The notes under the pieces: model-generated
What the model saw: the letters and a program-made list of their open reading frames with translations, nothing else
Database searches by the model: none
What the model was told of the DNA's origin: nothing
Part shown: piece by piece, positions 43,259 to 52,513 of the stretch
Layout of the letters: every line of letters starts with the position of its first letter
How positions within the stretch are numbered: position 1 is the first letter of the stretch
NCBI RefSeq assembly: GCF_002265875.1
Contig: NZ_NPFA01000001.1
Location: 62,001-126,000, forward strand
From: Marinococcus halophilus
GTDB lineage: Bacteria; Bacillota; Bacilli; Bacillales; Marinococcaceae
Direction: 5' to 3'
Length of the DNA stretch: 64,000 bases
Translations under genes and position numbers: made by a program

Positions 43259-45204
43259 TCTTTACGCCCCCTTGCCTGCTCCTCAGTACGTTTAATTTCC
43301 TCAATAGGGACGTGGTACCCTTCATCAAAGTCGAAGGAGCGAATAACCATGCAGATAATCACCCCGAGGAGCCCTGGAATTGCAAGCCAGAACCAGTGCC
43401 ATACCAGACCAAAACTTGCGATGAACATAATAGCTGACATAATGATCGGCAGCCCTTTGTAGCTAGGCATGTGGATCGGCTCGAGCTTGGATTCATCGTA
43501 CGTTGTAGCTCCTGTTTCTTTCATGTCCCAATACGCTTCATGACTGTTGACGTAAGGCACAGTCGCGAAATTGTAGTGCGGAACCGGGGTTGTTGTAGCC
43601 CACTCGAGCGAACGGCCGTCCCAGGCGTCCCCTGTTTTTTCCCGCGGCTCATAACGGGCGCTGTAATAAATATTGAACGTAAAGATGACAAATCCTGCTG
43701 CCAGAACAAAAGCTCCGGCAGTAGACAGCAGGTTAAGCGGCATCCATTCCGGTTCAATCGTATATGTCCGGCGCGGCATTCCCATAAGGCCAAGGAAAAA
43801 CTGCGGAAGGAACGTAATATTGAACCCGATAACCGTAAACCAGAAGCTGATTTTACCTAATTTTTCATTCATCTTATGGCCAAACATTTTCGGGTACCAG
43901 TACGTAAGCCCTGCAAACATTCCGAACAATGTGCCGGCAATCAGCACGTAGTGGAAGTGGGCAATCAGGAAATACGTGTTGTGATACTGGTAGTCAGCGG
44001 AAGCCATACCGAGCATAACCCCGGTGACGCCGCCAATGGTAAAGTTCGGTATAAAGGCAAGCGCCCACAGCATCGGCACGTTAAACCTGATACGTCCCTT
44101 ATACATTGTCCCAAGCCAGTTAAATATCTTGATCCCGGTCGGAACGGCAATAAGCATCGTTGTGATGGAGAATAGAGAGTTAACTCCTGCTCCGGCGCCC
44201 ATCGTAAAGAAGTGGTGGACCCAGACGATAAAGCTCAGCCCTGCGATAACACACATGGCGTAAACCATCGCTTTGTAACCAAACAGCTGCTTTCTGGCGA
44301 ATGTCGAGATAACTTCAGAAAAGACCCCGAACGCCGGAAGGATAACGATATATACTTCTGGGTGTCCCCACAGCCAGAAAAGGTTAGCCCACATCATCGG
44401 CATACCTTCACCGGCTAATGTAAAGAAGTGGGTGCCAAAAATGCGGTCCAACGTCATCAGAGCCAGTGCAATCGTCAAAATTGGAAAAGCAAAGATGATG
44501 ATAATGGATGTAATCAATGCAGACCATGTGAAGATAGGCATCTTCATCAGCGTCATGCCTGGTGCACGCATGCGAAGAATGGTCACCAGGAAGTTGATGC
44601 CCGTGGCCAGTGTACCAATCCCTGACAGCTGAAGTCCCAGTAAATAGTAATTCTGGTTAATTTCCGGACTCAATTCCGGCCCGGCCATCGGCACATAGCT
44701 TGTCCATCCGGCGCTCGGAGAACCACCGATAACAAAGGAAATGTTAAACAGCATTGCCCCAAAGAAAAATGTCCAAAAGCTGAAGGCGTTCAAAAACGGA
44801 AAAGCTACGTCCCGGGCGCCTATTTGAAGCGGAACCGCAACGTTCATCAGCCCGATAATAAACGGCATCGCCATAAACAGGATCATGACTGTTCCATGCG
44901 TAGTGAAAATTTCATTATAGTGCACGGAATTCAGGAAATTCATATTGGGAAGTGCAAGCTGCGTTCTCATCATTAGGGCATCGACCCCGCCGCGGAACAG
45001 CATAGCAAGCGCTGCGATAATATACATGATACCAATTTTCTTGTGGTCTACCGTTGTCAGATATTCATCCCACAGCCATTTCCATAGCTTGAAATACGTC
45101 AGGACAAACACAATACCTACTGTAGCGAGGACGATGGAGGCCATTGCCCCGTAAATAATAGGTTCTCCGGTGACAAGAAAGTCATTCCATATAAAATCCC
45201 ACAA
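43255..45204 (-). CDS. qoxB: Quinol oxidase subunit I
   Basis: A 649-residue heme-copper oxidase catalytic subunit with about 14-15 helices. Heme and CuB ligands are visible: HGTVMILFMAMP, WGHPEVYIVILPAFG with the cross-linked His-Tyr pair, HHFFTMG, and HNTYFLIAHFHYVLIAGTLFG. It reduces oxygen to water and pumps protons from menaquinol. The start is TTG 45204 with AGGTGA upstream. Length and gene order match B. subtilis qoxABCD. Confidence 0.97.
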   Translation of the reverse strand: MWDFIWNDFLVTGEPIIYGAMASIVLATVGIVFVLTYFKLWKWLWDEYLTTVDHKKIGIMYIIAALAMLFRGGVDALMMRTQLALPNMNFLNSVHYNEIFTTHGTVMILFMAMPFIIGLMNVAVPLQIGARDVAFPFLNAFSFWTFFFGAMLFNISFVIGGSPSAGWTSYVPMAGPELSPEINQNYYLLGLQLSGIGTLATGINFLVTILRMRAPGMTLMKMPIFTWSALITSIIIIFAFPILTIALALMTLDRIFGTHFFTLAGEGMPMMWANLFWLWGHPEVYIVILPAFGVFSEVISTFARKQLFGYKAMVYAMCVIAGLSFIVWVHHFFTMGAGAGVNSLFSITTMLIAVPTGIKIFNWLGTMYKGRIRFNVPMLWALAFIPNFTIGGVTGVMLGMASADYQYHNTYFLIAHFHYVLIAGTLFGMFAGLTYWYPKMFGHKMNEKLGKISFWFTVIGFNITFLPQFFLGLMGMPRRTYTIEPEWMPLNLLSTAGAFVLAAGFVIFTFNIYYSARYEPREKTGDAWDGRSLEWATTTPVPHYNFATVPYVNSHEAYWDMKETGATTYDESKLEPIHMPSYKGLPIIMSAIMFIASFGLVWHWFWLAIPGLLGVIICMVIRSFDFDEGYHVPIEEIKRTEEQARGRKE

Positions 45205-45243
45205 AGGATGTCACCTGCTTTCTTTAATTATAAATATCGTAAT

Positions 45244-46182
45244 TTATTCCTCTTCCCAAGGGCCGCCTTCGCCGCCTTCAAGGTGAAGCTGTTCACCAAG
45301 ATTGCCACTGTAAAGATCAGTGATGTAGCTTCTGCCTGAGTTCATGCCAAAGTCTACATACTCTAAATGTGTGCTGGAGTATTCTGCTTCCTGGGCAAGG
45401 CCTGGCTCAAGGTACTCATCAAAGCGGTCCTTAGTCATTTCCGGGGCATTGTTTTGAACATCGCTTACCCACTGATTGAACTCTTCTTCGCTCTCAGAAG
45501 TAACCGTAAATGTATGCTCAGCAAAGCCAGAACCGTTGTAGTTCGCATTGCGTCCTGCAAATTCGCCTTCTTCGTCCGCCTGAAGATACAGTGTATTCTG
45601 CATTCCGGCCATGTTATATTTCTGGCCGCCAAGCGCCGGTATCCAGAGGGCTGTCATCGAATCGGCAGACGCCAGCTTAAATTCGACCGGGCGATTTTCC
45701 GGTATGTGTAAGTAGTTAACCGTTTCAATGTTTTGCTCCGGATAACTGAAATACCATTTCCAGTTGGAGGTATCGGCATGTATTACCAGCGGCTCCTGGT
45801 CATTCGTCTCTTCCGGCGGTTTTTCCAATGCATAAAGGGAAGTTACCGTAGGAACTGAAAGAGCTGCTACAATGATAAACGGAATAACTGTCCAAATTAT
45901 CTCGAGCGTAGTGTTTCCGTGCTGGTGAGGGTCATAGTCTTTGTCTGTCCAGTTCGGGCGTTCCCTAAACCGGATAATCATGTAGAAAAATAGCACAAAA
46001 ACAACAATGACAATGACGGACATCAGTGTAATAGAAAAAATAATGAGTTCCTGCTGGGTTCTGGCCACCGGCCCTTTAGGATCCAAAACTGTAATACCGC
46101 TGCAGCCGCTGGCGACAAGCAGCAAAGCAAACAACCCCGGTACCATAAATAGCCTTTTGAACCAGGAAACTAAGTTTTTCAA
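45244..46182 (-). CDS. qoxA: Quinol oxidase subunit II
   Basis: A subunit II of about 312 residues: lipoprotein-type signal (LLVASGCSG), two membrane helices, and a cupredoxin domain without the CuA cysteines, so it is quinol- and not cytochrome-c-linked. The C-terminus is strongly acidic (GGEGGPWEEE), fitting a salt-adapted surface. I prefer TTG 46182, ten bases past GGAAGGAG, to GTG 46191, which touches that site. First gene of qoxABCD. Confidence 0.93.
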   Translation of the reverse strand: MKNLVSWFKRLFMVPGLFALLLVASGCSGITVLDPKGPVARTQQELIIFSITLMSVIVIVVFVLFFYMIIRFRERPNWTDKDYDPHQHGNTTLEIIWTVIPFIIVAALSVPTVTSLYALEKPPEETNDQEPLVIHADTSNWKWYFSYPEQNIETVNYLHIPENRPVEFKLASADSMTALWIPALGGQKYNMAGMQNTLYLQADEEGEFAGRNANYNGSGFAEHTFTVTSESEEEFNQWVSDVQNNAPEMTKDRFDEYLEPGLAQEAEYSSTHLEYVDFGMNSGRSYITDLYSGNLGEQLHLEGGEGGPWEEE

Positions 46183-46485
46183 GCGCTTCACGCTCCTTCC
46201 TTTTTATTACCGACTTCTGTGATGAATAACCCCTCTCTCCATCAGCCACGGTTCATTCCGTTCATATGCAGAGCGCACCATTATCGTAGCAAATTTTTAT
46301 GCCTCTCGTCATTTTTTCTCTGGCAAAATTTCAAAATTGACGATTTTTAAACACAAATATGTCATAAAACGTTCACTTCTATGCGCCTGTTGCTTAGAAC
46401 CTTTATCATCGTATCCTAACGCCTGCCAATTTTCAACCTGTGAAAGAGGGTTTTGGGACAAATCACTCAAGTTCCCAGAGCTTTT
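46183..46485. other. Intergenic region upstream of qoxA
   Basis: About 300 bases between the qox operon and the end of the split symporter, both on the minus strand. It should hold the qox promoter. I saw no convincing -35/-10 pair with good spacing and no strong hairpin. Confidence 0.35.
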
Positions 46486-48275
46486 TTACGCCTTATTCTT
46501 CGGTTCCATATGAACCCGGGAACTTTCATTTTTTCCTGATTTATACTGAAGCAGGTAATTTGTATACTTTTCGTTCCAATGTCGATAGGAAAACGCTGCA
46601 AGCACAGCGGTCACTCCTGCAATCAGTGCTGTGAGCGGCCAAAACCACGGTGAAACTATTCCATCGGCGTATGCGAGTCCCGCACGTGAGAACAGCAGGA
46701 ACAAGAAAGCCACCCCTCCAATAAGGACGCATGAGACACTTAAAGCATGCTTCCATGGCACCATCGATACCTTTGGGGCGTTCCGTCTTGCTGCCCCTTT
46801 CATTGGCCTGTACCAACCTAATAACATCATAATGCCTGCTTCTATCAGAAAGAGAACAAACGACACATAAATAAAATTAATCGGTATTTCTACGCCTGTA
46901 AACTGAGGCAGTCCCCATAGCGCAATGTAATAGGAAACCACGTGAAAAATAATGACAATTTTGGCGGCAAGCGGAGGCACCCGCCTGGTAAATACTCCGA
47001 ATAAAACGATCGTTATAATTGGAATGTTAAAAAAACCAGTGAATTCCCGGATAATGGTCCACAGGCCTTCTGGAGCAAACATCAGCAAAGGAGCAATAAA
47101 AAAAGAAACAAGCGCGAGAACACTTCCAAACCATTTACTGACCGTAATCAGATGCTGGTCGGAAATTTTTTTCGGGCGTTAGCTTTATAAACATCCAGTG
47201 CAAACATGGTAGAAGCACTGTTTAAAAGCGAATTAAAGCTTGATAACACCGCTCCCATTAAGACCGTGAGAAAAAATCCGCTCAAAAAGCCCGGCAGCAG
47301 ATTATTAATCAATTCCGGATAAGCAAGGTCGATACTTCTCAGCCCATCTCCGTATAAATGATAGGCAATTACCCCGGGTACCATCATAAAAAGTGGTACA
47401 AGCATTTTGTAAAATCCTGAAAACAATACCCCCTTCTGCCCTTCCGCCAGGTTTTTCGCCCCGAGCGTCCGCTGAATAACGTATTGATTCGTTGCCCAGT
47501 AGAATGAATTCATCATTATCATGCCAGAGAATACTGTACCAATAGGCACCGCATCCTCACTTGACCCTATAGCATTCAGCTTTTCGGGCTCAGTTACCGC
47601 CATCGTTTCCATTCCTTGCAGCAAATTCCCTCCCCCGAGTTCGATAAAGCCAAGAATTGGAACGATGAGCCCGACAATGAGCAGGCCGATGCCATTTAAC
47701 GTATCAGACACTGCTACTGCACGCAGGCCGCCAAAAATGGCGTAAGCTGCGCCAATCAATCCCACGGTCCAGACCATCGCCCACACAGACTGCTCATACG
47801 TAATACCGAATAAATCGGGAATATTAAACAATTGCAGAACAGCGAGTGCCCCTGAATATAATACAGAAGGTATGGTTACGAAAACGTAGCCCAGCATGAA
47901 TAATACGACTACATACCTGCGGACACCCTGGTCAAAACGCTCTCCCAGGAATTCAGGAAGAGTGCTGAACGCCCCGCTCAAATACCTTGGAAGAAGCAGC
48001 AGCGCTAAAATAATTACCGAGAAAGCTGCCGTTACTTCCCAGGCCATATTCGACATATTCGCCCCATACGCCTGGCCGTTTAAACCGATCAGCTGCTCGG
48101 CCGACAAATTAGTAAGAAGAAGCGCTCCCGCAATAAACCCGCCGGTCAGGCTCCTGCCTGCGAGAAAATAGCCGTCGGAATTGTTAATACGATTCCTTGT
48201 TTTCATATAAGAAATAAAAGCTACCAGCAGCATAAAAAAGATACAGGAAATAAGCATAAATATATTTTCTGTCAT
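46486..48275 (-). pseudogene. Sodium:solute symporter (SSS family), interrupted by a frameshift
   Basis: The first 375 codons (48275-47148) encode helices and motifs of a solute:sodium symporter (DGYFLAGRSLTGGFIAGALL; GGLRAVAVSDTLNG) and break off after VYKANARKK. The homologous continuation, ISDQHLITVSKWFGSVLALVS then LLMFAPEGLWTIIREFTGF, lies one frame away and runs to 46486. Joining them at the A7 run gives about 590 residues, normal for this family. Either the gene is inactivated, the run was miscounted in sequencing, or the A AAA AAA heptamer allows -1 frameshifting or transcript slippage. Substrate unknown (YidK-like group). Confidence 0.8.
47166..47172 (-). other. A7 homopolymer at the symporter frameshift
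   Basis: On the minus strand the codons CGA AAA AAA TTT contain seven A. An eighth A, or a -1 shift on A AAA AAA, restores reading into the downstream frame exactly at the point where homology resumes. Confidence 0.8.
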
Positions 48276-48375
48276 CAGGATTGCCCCCCTTCCTCATGGT
48301 AAAACCGACATACAAAAAGCTTATTTTTGCTTTCCCGCTTTTTCCATTCGTTAAGCCTGCGATGCAGCAGATATA

Positions 48376-48403
48376 AAAGAACGAGCCGTCAGGCCCGTTC
48401 TTT
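48376..48403 (-). terminator. Terminator overlapping the methyltransferase stop
   Basis: AAAGAACGGGCC / GGCTCGTTCTTT (12 bp, one wobble) with a 4-base loop and TATATC following on the minus strand. The first arm lies inside the last codons of the gene. Confidence 0.75.
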
Positions 48404-49105
48404 AACTGCTTCAAGCAGCAGCATATTTGAATTAATAAGCACCTTTCGTTCCCCCCGGTAGGTCGTAAACGACTGCGCTTCGCTCTCAAGCTTATGAACC
48501 GTCCAGTCTGCGTACTGCCGGGAAAGCTGTTGAATAATATCGCCTGTATCAAAATTCACTTCCATTTTTGCCGGAAGTTCTTCCTTTGTTTCGGTATCTG
48601 TTTCATGGATACCAGTGTTTATTAAGAACGCGTGCACACCGCCCTCAGCTGTGCCTTTCTGAAGTTTATCAATCAGCCTCCAAAAGGTTTTTTCATCAGG
48701 CACATGCTCAATGCTTGATACTGCGATGACGCCATCAAAATACGCTTCCTTTGGCGTGTAGTCTTCTATTGCTTTTTTTACCGGTTTAATTTCTTTTTCC
48801 ACGCCGTATTCACTGGCATATTCCGTTAATTGGCTGATGGCTTCATCTAAGAAATCGACACATACCACTTCACAGCCTTGCTCCTGAAACTGCTTGGCGG
48901 CCGGTATGCTGTTACGGCCGATGCCGCAGCCGAGATCAAGCAGCCGCACGTCCTCTCCTTTTCGGATGCGTTCCAGGGCGCCGATAATGCGAGAAGCGGG
49001 TTTTTTCATCCAGGTGCCTTTTTCAAACAAATCATGCTGCTGGTAGTACCGGCGGTGATAATCTTTTTCCGAGGCCCTGATTTCCTCTAAACTTGGTTCT
49101 TTCAT
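48389..49105 (-). CDS. Class I SAM-dependent methyltransferase
   Basis: A 238-residue methyltransferase: motif I VRLLDLGCGIGRNSIPAA, acidic motif II CEVVCVDFLDEAI, and ISSIEHVPDEKTF-like motif IV. The substrate is unknown; the layout resembles tellurite-resistance TehB and YodH-like small-molecule methyltransferases. AGAGGTGCTTGT precedes the ATG. It follows moaB at 29 bases on the same strand, so it may be part of the downstream end of the Moco region transcripts. Confidence 0.85.
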   Translation of the reverse strand: MKEPSLEEIRASEKDYHRRYYQQHDLFEKGTWMKKPASRIIGALERIRKGEDVRLLDLGCGIGRNSIPAAKQFQEQGCEVVCVDFLDEAISQLTEYASEYGVEKEIKPVKKAIEDYTPKEAYFDGVIAVSSIEHVPDEKTFWRLIDKLQKGTAEGGVHAFLINTGIHETDTETKEELPAKMEVNFDTGDIIQQLSRQYADWTVHKLESEAQSFTTYRGERKVLINSNMLLLEAVKERA

Positions 49106-49134
49106 ACAAGCACCTCTTTTATTATTAATTTCCC

Positions 49135-49653
49135 CTACAGATCGCGCTGCTTTGTAGCTTCCCAGACCACATGCGGGAGCTCAGGGATGATCAGTTTCTC
49201 CATCGCAAGCTTTACGGCACCAGAGGAGCCTGGCATAGTAAACACCGGTTTATGGTCAATAATACCAGCCTCAGCTCTTGATAAAATTGCGGAAGAGCCA
49301 ATGTCTTCTACATAACTCAAATAGCGGAACAGCTCGCCAAACCCGACGATTGCTTTATCAAATCTGGGTGTCACAGTTTCAATCGTAATATCCCGGTCGG
49401 CAATTCCAGTACCGCCGTTAATCAGCACTGCTTCTGCCTCCGGGTGGGCGAGCGCTTCGTTCAAACGATTGGTGATCGACGCCTGTTCATCCGTGACAAT
49501 AGAATAAAAGCACGCTTCGTGGCCGTGGGATTCGAGCAGCTCATGAATACGTCTGCCGCTTTTATCCGTTTCTTCCGTTCTCGTATCACTTACGGTAATG
49601 ACAGCGCATTGGATCTTTTTCTCTGCCTGCTCTTTATGTTTTTCTGTCGCCAT
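49135..49653 (-). CDS. moaB: MoaB, molybdenum cofactor biosynthesis protein
   Basis: A 172-residue MoaB/Mog-fold protein with VSDTRTEETDKSGRRIHELL, INGGTGIADRDITIETVTP and MPGSSGAVKLAMEKLIIPELPH. It adenylylates molybdopterin before molybdenum insertion. AAGGAGGG precedes the ATG. It is separated from moaA by a terminator, so it may have its own promoter. Confidence 0.94.
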   Translation of the reverse strand: MATEKHKEQAEKKIQCAVITVSDTRTEETDKSGRRIHELLESHGHEACFYSIVTDEQASITNRLNEALAHPEAEAVLINGGTGIADRDITIETVTPRFDKAIVGFGELFRYLSYVEDIGSSAILSRAEAGIIDHKPVFTMPGSSGAVKLAMEKLIIPELPHVVWEATKQRDL

Positions 49654-49675
49654 AAAAATTCCCTCCTTTATTTTT

Positions 49676-49706
49676 TCTTAAAAAAAGAAGCCCTTTTTCA
49701 GGCTTC
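49676..49706 (-). terminator. Terminator between moaA and moaB
   Basis: GAAGCC / GGCTTC with a loop of 8 and a run of seven T on the minus strand, 14 bases past the moaA stop. Confidence 0.78.
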
Positions 49707-49719
49707 CTCTTTTGTACTA

Positions 49720-50730
49720 TTATCCCCCAATATAGGACATTTCAATCCGCTTACGGTTGCGCGCTGTTTCTTCGGTCCGCTCTTCCGAGTAACGGTCGGT
49801 CCGTCTCCCCCATATACCGGCAATACTATTAAATATCTTTTCATCTGAGTCCCCGGAACGGAGTTGATTTCGTAAATCATACCCTTCGGTGGCAAACAGG
49901 CACGTAAACAGCTTGCCGTCCGCAGAGATTCTGGCCCGTGTGCACGTAGAGCAGAATGACTCCGTGACAGACGAAATCACGCCGACTTCGCCGCTGCCGT
50001 CCCTGTAACGGTAACGGTCAGCCACTTCACCGTAATAGCCCGGATCCACGGGCTCAATCGGAAACGTCTGGTGAATCGTGTCGATAATATCCTTTTTCGT
50101 CACCACTGAGCTGAAGTTCCAGCCGTTAGTGCTCCCCACGTCCATAAACTCGATAAAGCGCAGATTGACCCCGCGCTGTTTAAAATACATCGCCATGGGA
50201 AGAATCTGCTCTTCATTCATCCCTTTTTTAACTACGGTATTCACCTTTACAGTTAGACCTGCTTTTTTTGCTGCTTCAATGCCTTTTAGTACTGGCTTCG
50301 ACCCGGTTTTTCTGCCATTAATGCTTGCGAATACTTCATCATCGAGTGCATCGAGGCTGATGTTCACCCGCTGCAGCCCGGCTGCTTTTAATTTTTCAGC
50401 CTGGGCTGGCAGCATCACGCCGTTTGTGGTAAGGGCGATATCTTTAATGCCTTCAATTTCTGTCAGGCGGCGGATCAGCTCCGGCATGTTTTTGCGAAGC
50501 AGCGGTTCTCCGCCGGTTAATCGGAGCTTCTCGACGCCAAGCCCGGCGAACAGACGAGAAACCCGTACGATTTCATCAAAGGAGAGCCTCTCGTCCTGGC
50601 CCATAAATTCAAAATCCGGGCCGAAAATTTCAGCCGGCATGCAGTAGGTGCACCGGAAATTGCATTGATCTATAACGGAAATACGCAGGTCACGAAGGGG
50701 ACGGTTTAACTGGTCAGTTACATTGCTCAT
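49720..50730 (-). CDS. moaA: MoaA, GTP 3',8-cyclase
   Basis: A 336-residue radical-SAM enzyme that starts molybdopterin synthesis from GTP. The CxxxCxxC cluster is in [30 protein letters not shown] follows, and the C-terminal second iron-sulfur site is in [22 protein letters not shown]. It lies last in moeA-mobB-moaE-moaD-mobA-moaA, 14 bases after mobA, and ends at a terminator. Confidence 0.97.
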   Translation of the reverse strand: MSNVTDQLNRPLRDLRISVIDQCNFRCTYCMPAEIFGPDFEFMGQDERLSFDEIVRVSRLFAGLGVEKLRLTGGEPLLRKNMPELIRRLTEIEGIKDIALTTNGVMLPAQAEKLKAAGLQRVNISLDALDDEVFASINGRKTGSKPVLKGIEAAKKAGLTVKVNTVVKKGMNEEQILPMAMYFKQRGVNLRFIEFMDVGSTNGWNFSSVVTKKDIIDTIHQTFPIEPVDPGYYGEVADRYRYRDGSGEVGVISSVTESFCSTCTRARISADGKLFTCLFATEGYDLRNQLRSGDSDEKIFNSIAGIWGRRTDRYSEERTEETARNRKRIEMSYIGG

Positions 50731-50744
50731 GGTATTCCCCCTCT

Positions 50745-51332
50745 CTATTTTACCTTTCTATTTAACTCTTCGAGCTGCCAGGCGGTATTAATATTTTCAA
50801 ATGCTTCAGGGCGCCAGTACATCTGATTAACATCTATTACTTTTTCCTTACCGCTGAATACCTTCTTCATGCGATAATCTCCGGATTCGAGCTGGGCTTC
50901 TGCCTTCGAAAGCAGATCCGCGTGGAACCATCCGCATGCGGGCGCGATTCTTCCCGCAGCCTCCGGGATAACCGCCTCCGTCTCCGGAGAAATATAAGAA
51001 GCCAGAAAACGGATTTCCGCTTTGGTAATAAGCGGCATATCCACCGGAAGCATAAAGACCCATTCTTCCTCTGTATAAGAAAGCCCGGTAAAAAGTCCGG
51101 CGAGCGGTCCTTTTTCCTGATGAGGAGGAAGATCTTCTCTCACCTTCACCTGCTCTCCCGCTTCTATTCTCCCCGCAAACGACGGATGTGAAATAATCCA
51201 GATGGTCTTCACTTCGGATTGAAGAGCCTGGACGGCTCGTTCATAAAAGTAGCTTTCTTTCCAGACAGCAAAGGCCTTCGGAGAACCAAACCGCTCCGAC
51301 ATGCCTCCAGTAAGAATGATTCCATCTGCCAC
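50745..51332 (-). CDS. mobA: MobA, molybdenum cofactor guanylyltransferase
   Basis: A 195-residue nucleotidyltransferase starting [20 protein letters not shown], the GTP-binding loop of MobA. It would convert Mo-molybdopterin to the guanine dinucleotide form used by DMSO-reductase-type enzymes such as formate dehydrogenase or nitrate reductase. None of those is in the window, while the sulfite-oxidase-like enzyme does not need MobA, so other molybdoenzymes probably exist elsewhere. GTG 51332 start, four bases after moaD. Confidence 0.9.
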   Translation of the reverse strand: MADGIILTGGMSERFGSPKAFAVWKESYFYERAVQALQSEVKTIWIISHPSFAGRIEAGEQVKVREDLPPHQEKGPLAGLFTGLSYTEEEWVFMLPVDMPLITKAEIRFLASYISPETEAVIPEAAGRIAPACGWFHADLLSKAEAQLESGDYRMKKVFSGKEKVIDVNQMYWRPEAFENINTAWQLEELNRKVK

Positions 51333-51336
51333 GGCA

Positions 51337-51570
51337 TTACCCTCCGCTGACCGGCGGGATCAGAGCTACAGTATCCCCCTGGCTCACCGGCGTGCTTTCT
51401 TCGGCAAACTCTTCGTTTACCGCAGTCATAATGCCGCTTACATCTGCATCATATGCTGATTTCAAATGCTCAAGCACATCCTTTACGGTCGCTATGCCTC
51501 CGCTGTTAATGGCAAGCCTCTCGCCGCCAAAAATATCTTTCATGTGGGCAAAGCATAACACATTAATCAT
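51337..51570 (-). CDS. moaD: MoaD, molybdopterin synthase small subunit
   Basis: A 77-residue ubiquitin-like protein ending VSGG; the terminal Gly-Gly is thiocarboxylated after MoeB adenylation. It overlaps moaE by four bases. It is the counterpart of ThiS at 8608-8808. Confidence 0.94.
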   Translation of the reverse strand: MINVLCFAHMKDIFGGERLAINSGGIATVKDVLEHLKSAYDADVSGIMTAVNEEFAEESTPVSQGDTVALIPPVSGG

Positions 51571-52031
51571 TTGTTTCCACCTCCTGGGGCCCCGTCCGGG
51601 TACCGCGTTTGTTCAAGCTGGTCTCCGACCCACTGTTCACCGTCTTCCCAGTGTTCCTTTTTCCAGATTGGCACAATCTGTTTGATGCGCTCAATAATAT
51701 ATTCATTCGCTTCATAGGCGTCTTTCCGGTGCGGCGTTGAAACAGCAATAATGACTGCCGCATCCGATATCTGCAGTTCACCGGTGCGATGGCCCACGGC
51801 TGATTCAGCATCCGGCCAGCGCTCCTTCACTTCCCGGCCGATGGCCTCAAGCTGCTTTTCCGCCATCGAATGATAAGCTTCGTATTCCAGGTAAACGGTG
51901 CGCCGGCCTTTAGTAAATTCCCGGACCGTGCCGATAAACTGCACAACAGCTCCTGCTTCCGGACGCGTGACCTCAGCAGCAAGCTCTTCCACAGACAACG
52001 GTTCTGATGTCACGAAAAATCGTTTTTCCAT
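51567..52031 (-). CDS. moaE: MoaE, molybdopterin synthase large subunit
   Basis: A 154-residue catalytic subunit with GAVVQFIGTVREFTKGR, YLEYEAYHSMAEKQL, VGHRTGELQISDAAVIIAVS and the catalytic-lysine block IVPIWKKEHWEDGEQW. With MoaD it inserts the dithiolene sulfurs into precursor Z. It overlaps mobB by 22 bases. Confidence 0.96.
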   Translation of the reverse strand: MEKRFFVTSEPLSVEELAAEVTRPEAGAVVQFIGTVREFTKGRRTVYLEYEAYHSMAEKQLEAIGREVKERWPDAESAVGHRTGELQISDAAVIIAVSTPHRKDAYEANEYIIERIKQIVPIWKKEHWEDGEQWVGDQLEQTRYPDGAPGGGNK

Positions 52032-52513
52032 AGTATACTCCTCATATATTGTTCAAACCATGCATCTGCTTTCTCAGTGTCCTGAAAATGATTCACTTCT
52101 TCTCCAGGGCCAAACGCTGTTTGAATGTTATCAAGATCCTCAAGGGTGGCTTTATCATTTGTGCTTCGAAGCAGAAATACTTTTGGGTGCGGTGCTTTTT
52201 TGTATCCTTCTATAAGAATAACATCAAGGGGGAGCTGTTGATAAATATTCAGCAGCGTGGAAAGCTCCGGAGCCTCTAAATCTGCCAGGAACTGAAAGAC
52301 CCCGGCGCCTTCAACGCCCGAAACCATAGCTCCTGCCTCCTTCAGCTCCATGCTGTCGACTCCCTCCGGCTGGAGCGGTTCGTGCTGGTGGCCGTGATGC
52401 TTTAACACGCCCACTCTCCAGCCGTTGGCCCTGGCAAGCGCCGTCCAGCGTTTAAGCAGGGTCGTTTTTCCGCTTTCTTTGAACCCTATTACCTGCAGCA
52501 CAGGAATTGTCAT
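52010..52513 (-). CDS. mobB: MobB, GTP-binding adaptor
   Basis: A 167-residue P-loop GTPase-like protein (GFKESGKTTLLKRW, then ILIEGYKKAPHPKVFL) that helps MobA. It overlaps moeA by four bases (ATGA) and moaE by 22. Confidence 0.93.
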   Translation of the reverse strand: MTIPVLQVIGFKESGKTTLLKRWTALARANGWRVGVLKHHGHQHEPLQPEGVDSMELKEAGAMVSGVEGAGVFQFLADLEAPELSTLLNIYQQLPLDVILIEGYKKAPHPKVFLLRSTNDKATLEDLDNIQTAFGPGEEVNHFQDTEKADAWFEQYMRSILWKNDFS

